In this document: positions 12,393 through 19,260 of the stretch, one piece after another | How the letters are laid out: every line of letters starts with the position of its first letter | Position numbering within the stretch: position 1 is the stretch's first letter | Assembly (NCBI GenBank): GCA_036525295.1 | Contig: DATDAQ010000035.1 | Span: 1 to 22,142 of the forward strand | Direction of reading: 5' to 3' | DNA from: VRUE01 sp036525295 | GTDB taxonomy: Bacteria > Actinomycetota > Thermoleophilia > Solirubrobacterales > 70-9 | DNA length: 22,142 nt | Notes under the pieces: model-generated | Told to the model about the DNA's origin: nothing | Database searches by the model: none | What the model saw: the letters and a program-made list of their open reading frames with translations, nothing else | Program-made: the position numbers and the translations under genes

Positions 12393-13453
12393 TCTCCGGT
12401 TAGTCCCTTCACTGTCCTGGTCAGCTTCTCGACGCCGAAGGCGCCCTCGATCTCAGCCTCGATCCTTCCACTTTGGTCGATCGCGAACAACCACGGCTCG
12501 CTCGGGAGGTGGAAGGCCTTCACTTGCGGCCGCACTCCCTTGTTCGGGTCGTTGTCGTTGTAGATCTCCATGTGGATGAACTTCGCCTCGTCGCCGTAGA
12601 GCTGCTTGACCTGCTCGGTGACGTCGGCGACCGGCCCGCAGACCCGACTCTGGCAGAACTGGGGCGTCGCGAACAGCAGCACGATCGGCTCCTTGCCGAG
12701 CACGTCGGCGTAATCGACTTCGTTCTGCGTGTCGGGCGGTATGCGCGTGGTGATTTTGCTGAGGTCGCCACCGGCGTCGGCGGGCGTCGGCGTGTGGATG
12801 AGCGGCGCCTTCTGGCCGGGCCGCGGGACTCTGGCGAAGGCGCCCACCGAGGCACTGGGCAGCAGCGAGGACTTCAGCTCGCCGTCCTCCTCGAGCAGGG
12901 CGACGATCCGCCACTCCCCGTCTTGCGGGAAGTCGACCGTCGTGCTGTAGACGACGGTTGCCGCATCGGGGTCGTCGGTCGTCGTCATCGCCCGGAAGGC
13001 GGGCTGGGTCGCGACGCTTTCCACGGCCGCGGGGTAGGGGCCGACCGCCGGCTGGCCAAGTGCTGCTTCCAGCGCCTCTTTCTCCCGGTCGGTGCCGGCC
13101 GCGGTGCCTTTCTTCAGCGGCACCCGCGCGAAGTAGAGCGCGACCTCGGCGTCGTTGACCTGGCTGCCGTCACGTTCGAAGACTCCGAACGGGTAGCGGT
13201 TGATGCCCTGGTAGAAGACCTTCGCCGCGGGCGAGACGACCAAGGTGGAAGGCCCGGCGGCCGCTTCTATCACCTGCGCCAGGGTCTTGCCCTTGGCGCT
13301 GGGAAAGTCGCTCTTCGGCGGTGCCGGGCGGCTCTCGGCGGTGCCCTGAGAGGAGTCGGTCGAGCTGTCCGAGTCGCCGCCGCATCCGCTGAGCGCGGCC
13401 ACCACGAGTGCCGCCAGGAAGACGAGGGCGGCAAGGGCTCGGCTGCGACGCAT
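12389..13453 (-). CDS. Lipoprotein with a C-terminal thioredoxin-like domain (CX4C)
   Basis: 354 residues from the second of two in-frame ATGs (13462 and 13453). A TAACAT -10-like box at 13461-13466 would place the transcript start at the second. MRRSR, a hydrophobic run and ALSGC give a clean lipobox with Cys24; a Ser/Asp/Thr-rich linker follows. Residues about 45-190 are an unassigned extracytoplasmic region. The C-terminal part has a thioredoxin-like order: PIVLLFATPQFCQSRVCGPVADVTEQV, then KFIHMEIYND, then LPSEPWLFAIDQSGRIEAEIEGAF. The cysteines (267 and 272) are spaced CX4C rather than CXXC, with a cis-Pro-like SEPW later. A redox or copper-handling role outside the membrane is inferred. 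It forms an ATGA overlap with the HPt gene. Confidence 0.82.
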   Translation of the reverse strand: MRRSRALAALVFLAALVVAALSGCGGDSDSSTDSSQGTAESRPAPPKSDFPSAKGKTLAQVIEAAAGPSTLVVSPAAKVFYQGINRYPFGVFERDGSQVNDAEVALYFARVPLKKGTAAGTDREKEALEAALGQPAVGPYPAAVESVATQPAFRAMTTTDDPDAATVVYSTTVDFPQDGEWRIVALLEEDGELKSSLLPSASVGAFARVPRPGQKAPLIHTPTPADAGGDLSKITTRIPPDTQNEVDYADVLGKEPIVLLFATPQFCQSRVCGPVADVTEQVKQLYGDEAKFIHMEIYNDNDPNKGVRPQVKAFHLPSEPWLFAIDQSGRIEAEIEGAFGVEKLTRTVKGLTGE

Positions 13454-13460
13454 CGGCGGC

Positions 13461-13466
13461 ATGTTA
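13461..13466 (-). promoter_or_regulatory. Candidate -10 box (TAACAT) for the CX4C lipoprotein gene
   Basis: TAACAT on the minus strand ends 7 nt before the ATG at 13453 and overlaps the upstream ATG at 13462. This favours the downstream start and a leaderless message. Confidence 0.4.
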
Positions 13467-13522
13467 TTGAGCGTCGTGTGCCGGGAGCGGTGCCCCCGGA
13501 GGCACCCTCGCCGGGCTGGAGA

Positions 13523-13528
13523 TAGGGT
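13523..13528 (+). promoter_or_regulatory. Candidate -10 box (TAGGGT) for the SDR/glycosyltransferase unit
   Basis: TAGGGT fits TANNNT and lies 35 nt upstream of the TTG at 13564, leaving room for a leader containing AAGGAG at 13552-13557. Confidence 0.4.
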
Positions 13529-13563
13529 CCGCAGCGCAGAAGGGCAAGCGGAAGGAGACGGAG

Positions 13564-14295
13564 TTGGCGGAGCGAGCGGCACTTATCACCGGAGCGTCGA
13601 GCGGCATCGGCCTGGCGATAGCCAGGGTGCTCGGCGGAGAGGGCTACGCGCTGACGGTCGCCGCACGGCGCCCGGAGAAGCTCGAGAGCGCCGCCGAGGC
13701 GCTGCGCGCCGACGGGATCGAGGTGCAGAGCGTCGCCGCGAACATGTCCGACGAGGAGGGACTGGTCGGCGTCTTCGCCAAGCACCGCGAGACCTACGGG
13801 CGCCTCGACGTGCTCGTCAACAACGCCGGCGTCGGCATCGGTGCGCCGATGGAGGAGATCCAGACCAAGCACCTCGACATGCAGCTGGCAGTCAACCTGC
13901 GGGCCCTGATCATCGGCACCCGCGAGGGCCTGCCGATGCTCAAGCAGGCCGGCGGCGAGCACGGCAAGGCGCTGATCGTCAACACCGCCTCGATCGCGGG
14001 CAAGGGCGGGCAGGCCTGGCTCTCGATCTACGCCGCGACCAAGGCGGCGGTGATCAACTTCACCCAGTCGACGCACCGCGAGGTCGGCGACGCCGGGATC
14101 CAGTGCACGGCGCTGGCGCCGGGCTTCGTCGAGACGCCGATGACCGAGTTCGTCCAGCAGCAGATACCCGGCGAGGAGATGATCCGGCCAGAGGACCTCG
14201 GCGAGGCGGTGCGCTTCCTGCTGCGCACGTCGAAGAACTGCCACGTCCCCGAGATTGTGTTCACGCGTCCGGGAGAGGGCCTCGATACTCCCTAG
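13564..14295 (+). CDS. Short-chain dehydrogenase/reductase (SDR)
   Basis: 243 residues from a TTG start with AAGGAG 6 nt upstream. Classical SDR motifs: TGASSGIG (9-16), AARRPEKL as the cofactor-selectivity stretch suggesting NADP (R35-R36), NNAG (86-89), Ser143 in NTASIAGKGG, and Tyr156/Lys160 in YAATK. ALAPGFVETPMTE follows the active site. It is an NAD(P)-dependent oxidoreductase of unknown substrate. The glycosyltransferase gene begins 13 nt after its stop on the same strand, so they may form a two-gene unit, for example tailoring of a lipid or natural product (inference). Confidence 0.93.
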   Translation: MAERAALITGASSGIGLAIARVLGGEGYALTVAARRPEKLESAAEALRADGIEVQSVAANMSDEEGLVGVFAKHRETYGRLDVLVNNAGVGIGAPMEEIQTKHLDMQLAVNLRALIIGTREGLPMLKQAGGEHGKALIVNTASIAGKGGQAWLSIYAATKAAVINFTQSTHREVGDAGIQCTALAPGFVETPMTEFVQQQIPGEEMIRPEDLGEAVRFLLRTSKNCHVPEIVFTRPGEGLDTP

Positions 14296-14308
14296 CAGCG
14301 GCAGCACG

Positions 14309-15526
14309 GTGGCCACCGGAGGCGACAGGCGCCTTCGCTTCCTCGTTGCGGCGTTCGGAGATCCAGGGCATGTCTTCCCGGCGATCTCGCTGGGGCGGGC
14401 GCTGCGTGGGCGCGGTCACGAGGTGACGATCGAGACCTGGGAGGAGCGGCGCGAGGCGGTCGAGGGCGCCGGCCTCGGTTTCGCCGCGGCGGAGGAATAC
14501 CGGATGTTCCCACCTCCGGACCCGGACTCGCCGGAGGGCGCCCACGCGGCCGAAGCGGCCAAGGCGCTGTTGCCACTGCTCGAGGAAACACGTCCGCACG
14601 CGGTCGTCAGCGACATCCTCACCCTGGCGCCGACCTTGGCGGCTGAGAAGGCCGGCGTGCCGCTGGCGACCCTGATCCCGCACATCTACCCGGTCGTGGA
14701 GCCGGGACTGCCGTTCTTCGCGGTCGGGCTGCAGCCGCCGCGCACGCCGGTCGGGCGGGCCGTCTGGCGGACCGGGCAACGGGCGCTGAACATCGGCTTG
14801 GAGCAGGGCCGCAACGACCTCAACCGCCAGCGGGCAAGGCTCGACCTGCCCCCGGTGGGCCGCTTCCACGGCGGCATCAGCCCGGACCTGGCGCTGGTCG
14901 GCACCTTCCCCCAGCTCGAGTACCCGCGGCGCTGGCCGGCCGGGGTCGAGATCACCGGGCCGATGACGTTCGAGATCCCGCATCCGGAGATCGAGCTGCC
15001 GCCCGGCGAGGAGCCGCTGATCCTGGTCGCGCCGAGCACCGCCCACGACTCCGAGAACCACCTCGTGCGCACGGCGCTTGCCGCGCTCGCGGACGAGCCG
15101 GTGCGGGTGGTGGCGACGACCAACCGCGTCGTCCCACAGCGCCCGATAGAGGCCCCCGCCAACGCGGTCCTGGTCGACTGGCTCAGCTATAGCCAGCTGA
15201 TGCCGGCCGCCTCGCTGGTCATCTCCCACGGCGGCCACGGCACCGTTGCCCGCGCCCTCTGCGCGGGCACGCCTGTCCTCATCTGCCCGATCATCGGCGA
15301 CATGAGCGAGACCGCGATGCGGGTCGCCTGGGCGGGGTGTGGCCTCTCCCTCCCCTGGCGCCTCTGCCGTCCCGCCCCGCTGCGCTGGGCCACCCGGCGC
15401 CTGCTGGAGGACCGCTCCTTCGCAGACCGCGCGGGCGAGCTCGCCGCCTGGGGCGCGGAGAATGACGGCGCCGAGCGCGGTGCCGGGCTGGTCGAGCGGC
15501 TGGCGCGCACCCGCGCGCCAGCCTGA
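14309..15526 (+). CDS. GT1-family (MGT/UGT-like) glycosyltransferase
   Basis: 405 residues from the GTG at 14309, chosen because an earlier in-frame ATG at 14255 lies inside the SDR gene. GT-B fold pattern: N-terminal RLRFLVAAFGDPGHVFPAISLGRALRGRGHEVTIET with the acceptor-side GHxxP motif, a linker, then the nucleotide-sugar domain with LILVAPSTAH. The C-terminal donor motif is SHGGHGTVARALCAGTPVLICPIIGDMSETAMRVAWAGCG (from residue 306), matching the HGG-xGT...G-x-P...P...D pattern of UGT/MGT enzymes. A small-molecule or lipid acceptor is likely; donor and acceptor are unknown. The last codons form a GC hairpin. Confidence 0.9.
   Translation: MATGGDRRLRFLVAAFGDPGHVFPAISLGRALRGRGHEVTIETWEERREAVEGAGLGFAAAEEYRMFPPPDPDSPEGAHAAEAAKALLPLLEETRPHAVVSDILTLAPTLAAEKAGVPLATLIPHIYPVVEPGLPFFAVGLQPPRTPVGRAVWRTGQRALNIGLEQGRNDLNRQRARLDLPPVGRFHGGISPDLALVGTFPQLEYPRRWPAGVEITGPMTFEIPHPEIELPPGEEPLILVAPSTAHDSENHLVRTALAALADEPVRVVATTNRVVPQRPIEAPANAVLVDWLSYSQLMPAASLVISHGGHGTVARALCAGTPVLICPIIGDMSETAMRVAWAGCGLSLPWRLCRPAPLRWATRRLLEDRSFADRAGELAAWGAENDGAERGAGLVERLARTRAPA
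15500..15521 (+). terminator. Hairpin at the 3' end of the glycosyltransferase gene
   Basis: CTGGCGCGC / GCGCGCCAG, a perfect 9-bp stem with a 4-nt loop (ACCC), lies in the last codons of the gene and ends 5 nt before the end of the TGA. On the minus strand it is preceded by CTTTTTG just after the tRNA-Asn 3' end. It is a possible terminator for either side. Confidence 0.4.
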
Positions 15527-15533
15527 CAAAAAG

Positions 15534-15607
15534 CTCCGGGGGTGGGACTCGAACCCACAACCTCTCGGTTAACAGCCGAGCGCGTCTTCCAATTGAGCTA
15601 CCCCGGA
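15534..15607 (-). tRNA. tRNA-Asn (anticodon GTT)
   Basis: Minus strand: acceptor TCCGGGG/CCCCGGA (7 perfect pairs), anticodon stem CTCGG/CCGAG around CTGTTAA with anticodon GTT, T stem GTGGG/CCCAC with loop TTCGAGT, and discriminator G as in tRNA-Asn. CCA is not encoded. The D arm is unusual: GCTC faces ACGC, so only two of four pairs form, although the GG of the D loop is present. Confidence 0.9.
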
Positions 15608-15612
15608 CCGTG

Positions 15613-15640
15613 CTAATCCGAATGAGCTACTTCGGATTAG
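15613..15640 (-). terminator. Hairpin at the end of the HNH gene
   Basis: CTAATCCGAA (15613-15622) pairs perfectly with TTCGGATTAG (15631-15640) around an 8-nt loop. One arm is the last codons of the HNH gene and the loop holds its TAG stop. It lies 5 nt before the tRNA-Asn 5' end on the same strand. It is a possible terminator or processing barrier. Confidence 0.45.
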
Positions 15641-16334
15641 AGCTTGGCACAGAATTTAGCGGCAACTCGGTCAATCTTGCCTCGACCTCTGCGTGACAGT
15701 TCGCGCAAAGCAGGATGCACTTCTGAGCCTCCGCCCTGGACCGCGCAAGAGACCGGGCATGGCCCTGGTGCGCCAGATGGAACTTCTTCGTAGTCGCATC
15801 AAGATGATGAAAATGGAGAGCTTGGGAGCATCGCTCGTATCCGCAAATCGCGCAACGGCCTCCGGCCTCTTCGACGAGCTTCCGCTTGACCATCCGCCGA
15901 CGCCTCGATACAGCCTGGGACCGACACTTCGCGCAACGGTAGTAGCCACGTCCCTCGAGCACGAACTCGGTGCGCCCATGGCGCCTGCAGAGCATCTCGG
16001 CCCTGGGCGGATCTCCGGCGATTCTGGATCGCTTGCGCCTGAGCGTCTTGAGTCCATACTTAGCCATCCAGTGGCGGACGGTGGCGACGCTGCGCTCAAG
16101 CCTCTCAGCGATATCCCGAAGGCTCAAACCCTCGCCGACAAGCGCTTCAAGCTGTCTTTTATCGATACCTCCCCTTGGTGCATGCTGCTCCGCGTTACTC
16201 GCCGATAGCACGTGCTTCTTCAGCCAGTAGCTCACCGTCGATGGATGCCTGCTCACCAGCTCGCCAATCGCATCTAGCGACATTCTCTTTGCCAGGCAAT
16301 CTTCCAGAAAGCCCTTGTCCATGCGCAAAATCAT
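15627..16334 (-). CDS. HNH endonuclease with two N-terminal HTH motifs
   Basis: 235 residues from the ATG at 16334; the longer frame to 16451 runs into dnaG and is rejected. Two helix-turn-helix motifs come first: residues 8-41 (FLEDCLAKRMSLDAIGELVS.HPSTVSYWLKK) and 58-92 (DKRQLEALVGEGLSLRDIAER.ERSVATVRHWMAKYG). A zinc-ribbon-like unit follows with C116, H119, C134 and C137. The C-terminal HNH nuclease has CAIC (161-164), HFHH (174-177), and CANCH (210-214). It looks like a sequence-specific DNA nuclease, perhaps a free-standing homing-type enzyme or restriction-like protein. It sits 28 nt after dnaG. Its text seems less GC-rich than dnaG (judged by eye), which may indicate acquisition. Confidence 0.85.
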   Translation of the reverse strand: MILRMDKGFLEDCLAKRMSLDAIGELVSRHPSTVSYWLKKHVLSASNAEQHAPRGGIDKRQLEALVGEGLSLRDIAERLERSVATVRHWMAKYGLKTLRRKRSRIAGDPPRAEMLCRRHGRTEFVLEGRGYYRCAKCRSQAVSRRRRMVKRKLVEEAGGRCAICGYERCSQALHFHHLDATTKKFHLAHQGHARSLARSRAEAQKCILLCANCHAEVEARLTELPLNSVPSSNPK

Positions 16335-16362
16335 CGCATCCGCTTCAGACAGAAAGCTTCGC

Positions 16363-18141
16363 TCAGCTACCCCCGACCCGCTCGGTGCGGGCGATGCGTT
16401 CGACCAAAGCGGCGCGATCGCGGCTGAGGGCGGCGCGGCGCTCGTAGTCATCGCGCTCGCCCGCGGCGGCGATCTCGGCCTCGATGCGGCGCTGCTCGAG
16501 GAGGAGGTAGTTGAGCTCCATCGCTTCCGGGGAGGCGGGCTCGTCGTGGGCGAGGATGACCAGCTCGGCGATCAGGCCGGCGAGCACGGAGTCGTCGTGG
16601 GGAAGGTTGGACGCCGGGTCCTCTGGGTGCTCGCGCAGCCAGGCCAGAGCGCGCATGCCCATCGGCGAGAGGTGCTGGTCGCCGAGGCGGGCCAGGTAGT
16701 CCTTGCCCTCGGCCGGCAAGGCGATGCACATCGCCAGCAGAGCCCGCTCGCGGCGTTCGCGCGAGGTCAGCTCGGCGGTGCGTCGTGGTGCCGGCGTCGC
16801 GGAGCCGCGTACCGGTGCCTCTCCGGGTCCACCCGTGGTCGGCTGCGCGGCAACCACCCGCCCCATCACCATCGCCGGCTCCAAGTCGAGGCGCTCGGCC
16901 ACCTGCCGCACCAGGTCGTCGCGGCTGGCGCTCTCCCCCAGTCCAGCCAGGATCGGCGCGACTTCACCCAGCGCCCTGTCGCGCTCGGCGGGCGAGGCCG
17001 TGTCCGTCCGGTCGAGGACGAGGCCGACCTGAAACGCGGTCAGCTCGGCCGCGCCGTCGAGGAGCGCGCGGAAGCGCTCGGCCCCACCCGCGGCGGCCAT
17101 CATCTCGGCCGGGTCCTCGCCGGCCGGCATCGCCGCCACGCGCAGCCTCATCTTGCGACCCGCCGCCACCCGCTGTGCCCGCAGCATCGCCTCCTGCCCG
17201 GCGGCATCGGCGTCGAGCGCCAGGACGACCTCATCGACCATCCCCGAGAGCGCGGCCACCTGCTCCTCGGTGATCGCGGTGCCCATCACCCCGACGGCCT
17301 CCTCGATCCCCGCCTGGTACAGGGCGAGGACGTCGGTGTACCCCTCGACCACGACCGCCCGGCCGGCCTTCGCGATCGCGGCCTTGGCCAGGTCGATGCC
17401 GTAGAGCATCGTGCTCTTGTGGAAGAAGTCGGTCTCGGCCGTGTTGACGTACTTCGCCCCCTGGTCGGAGCGCATCGCCCTGCCGCCGAAGCCGAGCGTG
17501 CGGCCGCGACGGTCGCGGATCGGGAACATGATCCGCGAGCGGAAGCGGTCGTACTCTCCCCCGCCCCGCCCCCGCTGGACCAACCCGACCCCGCGCAGCT
17601 CCTCGACCTGGAACCCGGCGCGCTGGCCGCGCAGCAGCACCTTGTCCCAGGCGCTCGGCGCGTATCCGACGTCGAAGGCGCGCAGGACCTCCTCGCCGAG
17701 GCCGCGCTGCCCCAGGTACTCGCGCGCCCTGCCGGCCTCGTCGGAGTCCCAGAGATAGGCGGCGTAGAAGGAAGAGGTGCGGTCGAGCAGCTCGCTCAGC
17801 CGGCGGCGATGCTGGCGCTTGGCCTCCGCCCGCGGGTCCTCCTTCTCGCGCTCCAGCTCGACCCCGTAGCGGTCGGCGAGCAGCTCGACCGCCTCGGCGA
17901 AGCCCAGCCCCTCCTTCTCCTCGACGAACTTGATCGTGTCGCCGCCGACCCCACAGCCGAAGCAGTGATAGAGCTTTTCCTGCGCGTCGACCGAGAACGA
18001 GGGCGTGCGCTCCTCATGGAAGGGGCAAAGCCCGACCCAGCGTGTGCCCTGGCGGCGCAGATCGGTGTGCGCCGAGATCACCTCGACGATGTCAACCGCC
18101 TGCTTGACCCGCTCCAGGCTCTCGGTCGATATCAGCGCCAC
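16363..18141 (-). CDS. dnaG: DNA primase DnaG
   Basis: 592 residues, normal for bacterial primase. The N-terminal CHC2-type zinc domain has CPFH (C39, H42) and CFGC (C60, C63). The core RNA polymerase/TOPRIM domain includes FPIRDRRGRTLGFGGR, AKYVNTAETDFFHKS.LYG, VVVEGYTDVLALYQAG (Glu266) and DADAAGQEA (D310, D312), which bind the catalytic metals. The C-terminal third (after about 440) is the more variable DnaB-interacting helical region. It makes RNA primers at the replication fork. The GTG start at 18141 is preceded at 6 nt by TACGGT, a TANNNT box; an ATG at 18143 is out of frame. It follows dgt by 28 nt on the same strand. Confidence 0.98.
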   Translation of the reverse strand: MALISTESLERVKQAVDIVEVISAHTDLRRQGTRWVGLCPFHEERTPSFSVDAQEKLYHCFGCGVGGDTIKFVEEKEGLGFAEAVELLADRYGVELEREKEDPRAEAKRQHRRRLSELLDRTSSFYAAYLWDSDEAGRAREYLGQRGLGEEVLRAFDVGYAPSAWDKVLLRGQRAGFQVEELRGVGLVQRGRGGGEYDRFRSRIMFPIRDRRGRTLGFGGRAMRSDQGAKYVNTAETDFFHKSTMLYGIDLAKAAIAKAGRAVVVEGYTDVLALYQAGIEEAVGVMGTAITEEQVAALSGMVDEVVLALDADAAGQEAMLRAQRVAAGRKMRLRVAAMPAGEDPAEMMAAAGGAERFRALLDGAAELTAFQVGLVLDRTDTASPAERDRALGEVAPILAGLGESASRDDLVRQVAERLDLEPAMVMGRVVAAQPTTGGPGEAPVRGSATPAPRRTAELTSRERRERALLAMCIALPAEGKDYLARLGDQHLSPMGMRALAWLREHPEDPASNLPHDDSVLAGLIAELVILAHDEPASPEAMELNYLLLEQRRIEAEIAAAGERDDYERRAALSRDRAALVERIARTERVGGS

Positions 18142-18147
18142 ATGGCC

Positions 18148-18153
18148 ACCGTA
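18148..18153 (-). promoter_or_regulatory. Candidate -10 box (TACGGT) for dnaG
   Basis: TACGGT on the minus strand ends 6 nt before the dnaG GTG, inside the 28-nt dgt-dnaG gap. It could give a leaderless dnaG transcript in addition to read-through from dgt. Confidence 0.35.
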
Positions 18154-18169
18154 GCGCCCCGCTGCCCGC

Positions 18170-19180
18170 TCAGAACCGCGCCTCCTCGGGGATGGTCAAC
18201 TGGGCGAACTTGGCGATGCAGTAGCGGTCGGTCATCCCGGCCAGGTAGTCGGCGACGCGCTGGCAATCGCTCGCGTCCGCTGCGGGCGAGGGCGCCTCGG
18301 CCGGTTCCTCCATGTAGTGGTCGAAGAGGACCTGCATCACCCGGTGGACCCGGTCGTGCTCGCTGCGCGCCAGCGGCCCGAGGTAGACCCGGTCGAACAT
18401 GAACTTGCGCAGGCGCAGCATCGCGCCGCCGATCTCCTCGCTCTGGGCGATGTCGCCGGCCGCCTGGGAGCGCTCGACGATGTCGCGGACGAGGGTGTCG
18501 ATCCGGGCCGAGCCGGTTTCGCCGAGCAGCTCTATCTCCGCCGCCGGGAGGTCCTCGGTCTGCAGGATCCCGGCCCGCAGGGCGTCGTCGATGTCGTGAT
18601 TGATGTAGGCGACGCGATCGACCAGCTTGACGATCCGCCCCTCCAGGGTTGCCGGCTTGCGCGAGCCGGTGTGGTTGAGGATGCCGTCGCGAACCTGCTC
18701 GGTCAGGTTGAGGCCGCGCCCGTCGCGCTCCAGCACCTCGACCACGCGCAGCGAGTGCTCGTTGTGCTTGAAGTGGGTGTCGCAGCGCTCTCGCAGCGCC
18801 GCGTCGAGAGCCTCCTCACCAGCGTGGCCGAAGGGCGGGTGGCCGAGGTCGTGACCGAGCCCGATCGCCTCGGTCAGGTCCTCGTTGAGGCCGAGCGCGC
18901 GGGCCACGGTGCGGGCGATCCCACAGGCCTCCAGCGTGTGCGTGAGCCGGGTGCGGTAGTGGTCGCCCTCGGGCGCGACGAAGACCTGGGTCTTGTGCTT
19001 GAGGCGGCGGAAGGACTTGGAGTGCACGATCCGGTCGCGGTCGCGCTGGAACGGCGTCCGGACCGGGCTGTCCGGCTCCTCGACCGCTCGGCGCGCCGGG
19101 TAAGAACGAGTCGCCCCGTCGGCTAGGAACTGCTCCTCCCAAGAAGAGATGCGATCCTCGAAGCTGGCGGTTGCGGGCAC
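18170..19180 (-). CDS. dgt: Deoxyguanosinetriphosphate triphosphohydrolase-like protein
   Basis: 336 residues from the GTG at 19180. HD-superfamily dNTPase: VHSKSFRRLKHKTQVF near the N-terminus, HTLEACGIARTVARALGLNEDLTEAIGLGHDLGHPPFGHAGEEAL with the metal ligands H81, H110-D111, then FKHNEHSLRVVEVLE and LNHTGSRKPATLEGRIVKLVDRVAYINHDIDDALRAG with the final Asp. It hydrolyses dNTPs to the nucleoside and triphosphate, limiting dNTP pools. I chose GTG 19180 because TATGAT lies 7 nt upstream and a hairpin terminator occupies 19195-19259; the ATG at 19192 overlaps that -10 box and has no ribosome binding site. recO-dgt-dnaG is a typical actinobacterial neighbourhood. Confidence 0.93.
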   Translation of the reverse strand: MPATASFEDRISSWEEQFLADGATRSYPARRAVEEPDSPVRTPFQRDRDRIVHSKSFRRLKHKTQVFVAPEGDHYRTRLTHTLEACGIARTVARALGLNEDLTEAIGLGHDLGHPPFGHAGEEALDAALRERCDTHFKHNEHSLRVVEVLERDGRGLNLTEQVRDGILNHTGSRKPATLEGRIVKLVDRVAYINHDIDDALRAGILQTEDLPAAEIELLGETGSARIDTLVRDIVERSQAAGDIAQSEEIGGAMLRLRKFMFDRVYLGPLARSEHDRVHRVMQVLFDHYMEEPAEAPSPAADASDCQRVADYLAGMTDRYCIAKFAQLTIPEEARF

Positions 19181-19187
19181 TGACCCG

Positions 19188-19193
19188 ATCATA
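19188..19193 (-). promoter_or_regulatory. -10 box (TATGAT) for dgt
   Basis: TATGAT on the minus strand, near-consensus, ends 7 nt before the GTG at 19180 and directly abuts the recO terminator. Transcription would start at about the GTG. Confidence 0.55.
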
Positions 19194-19194
19194 A

Positions 19195-19259
19195 GGAGAC
19201 GGGGAGGGACTCGCCGGAGCCTCCCCGCTGTTGCTCCGCCGAGCCCCTCCCCCGTCTCC
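19195..19259 (-). terminator. Large hairpin terminator after recO
   Basis: GGAGACGGGGAGGG (19195-19208) is the near-perfect inverse of CCCCTCCCCCGTCTCC (19244-19259), with one extra base. Inside, CGGAGC (19215-19220) pairs with GCTCCG (19233-19238). The whole 65-nt gap between the recO stop and the dgt promoter thus folds into one long stem. It most likely terminates recO. Confidence 0.75.
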
Positions 19260-19260
19260 C

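Noticed and set aside
14261..15529. 422-codon minus-strand frame opposite the glycosyltransferase
   Set aside because: Arg/Gln/Asp-rich shadow translation with no motif; the plus strand has the clear GT-B donor motif.
16315..18402. 695-codon open frame on the plus strand opposite dnaG
   Set aside because: It is the high-GC antisense shadow of dnaG; its translation is compositionally odd and matches no family, while the minus strand has all primase motifs.
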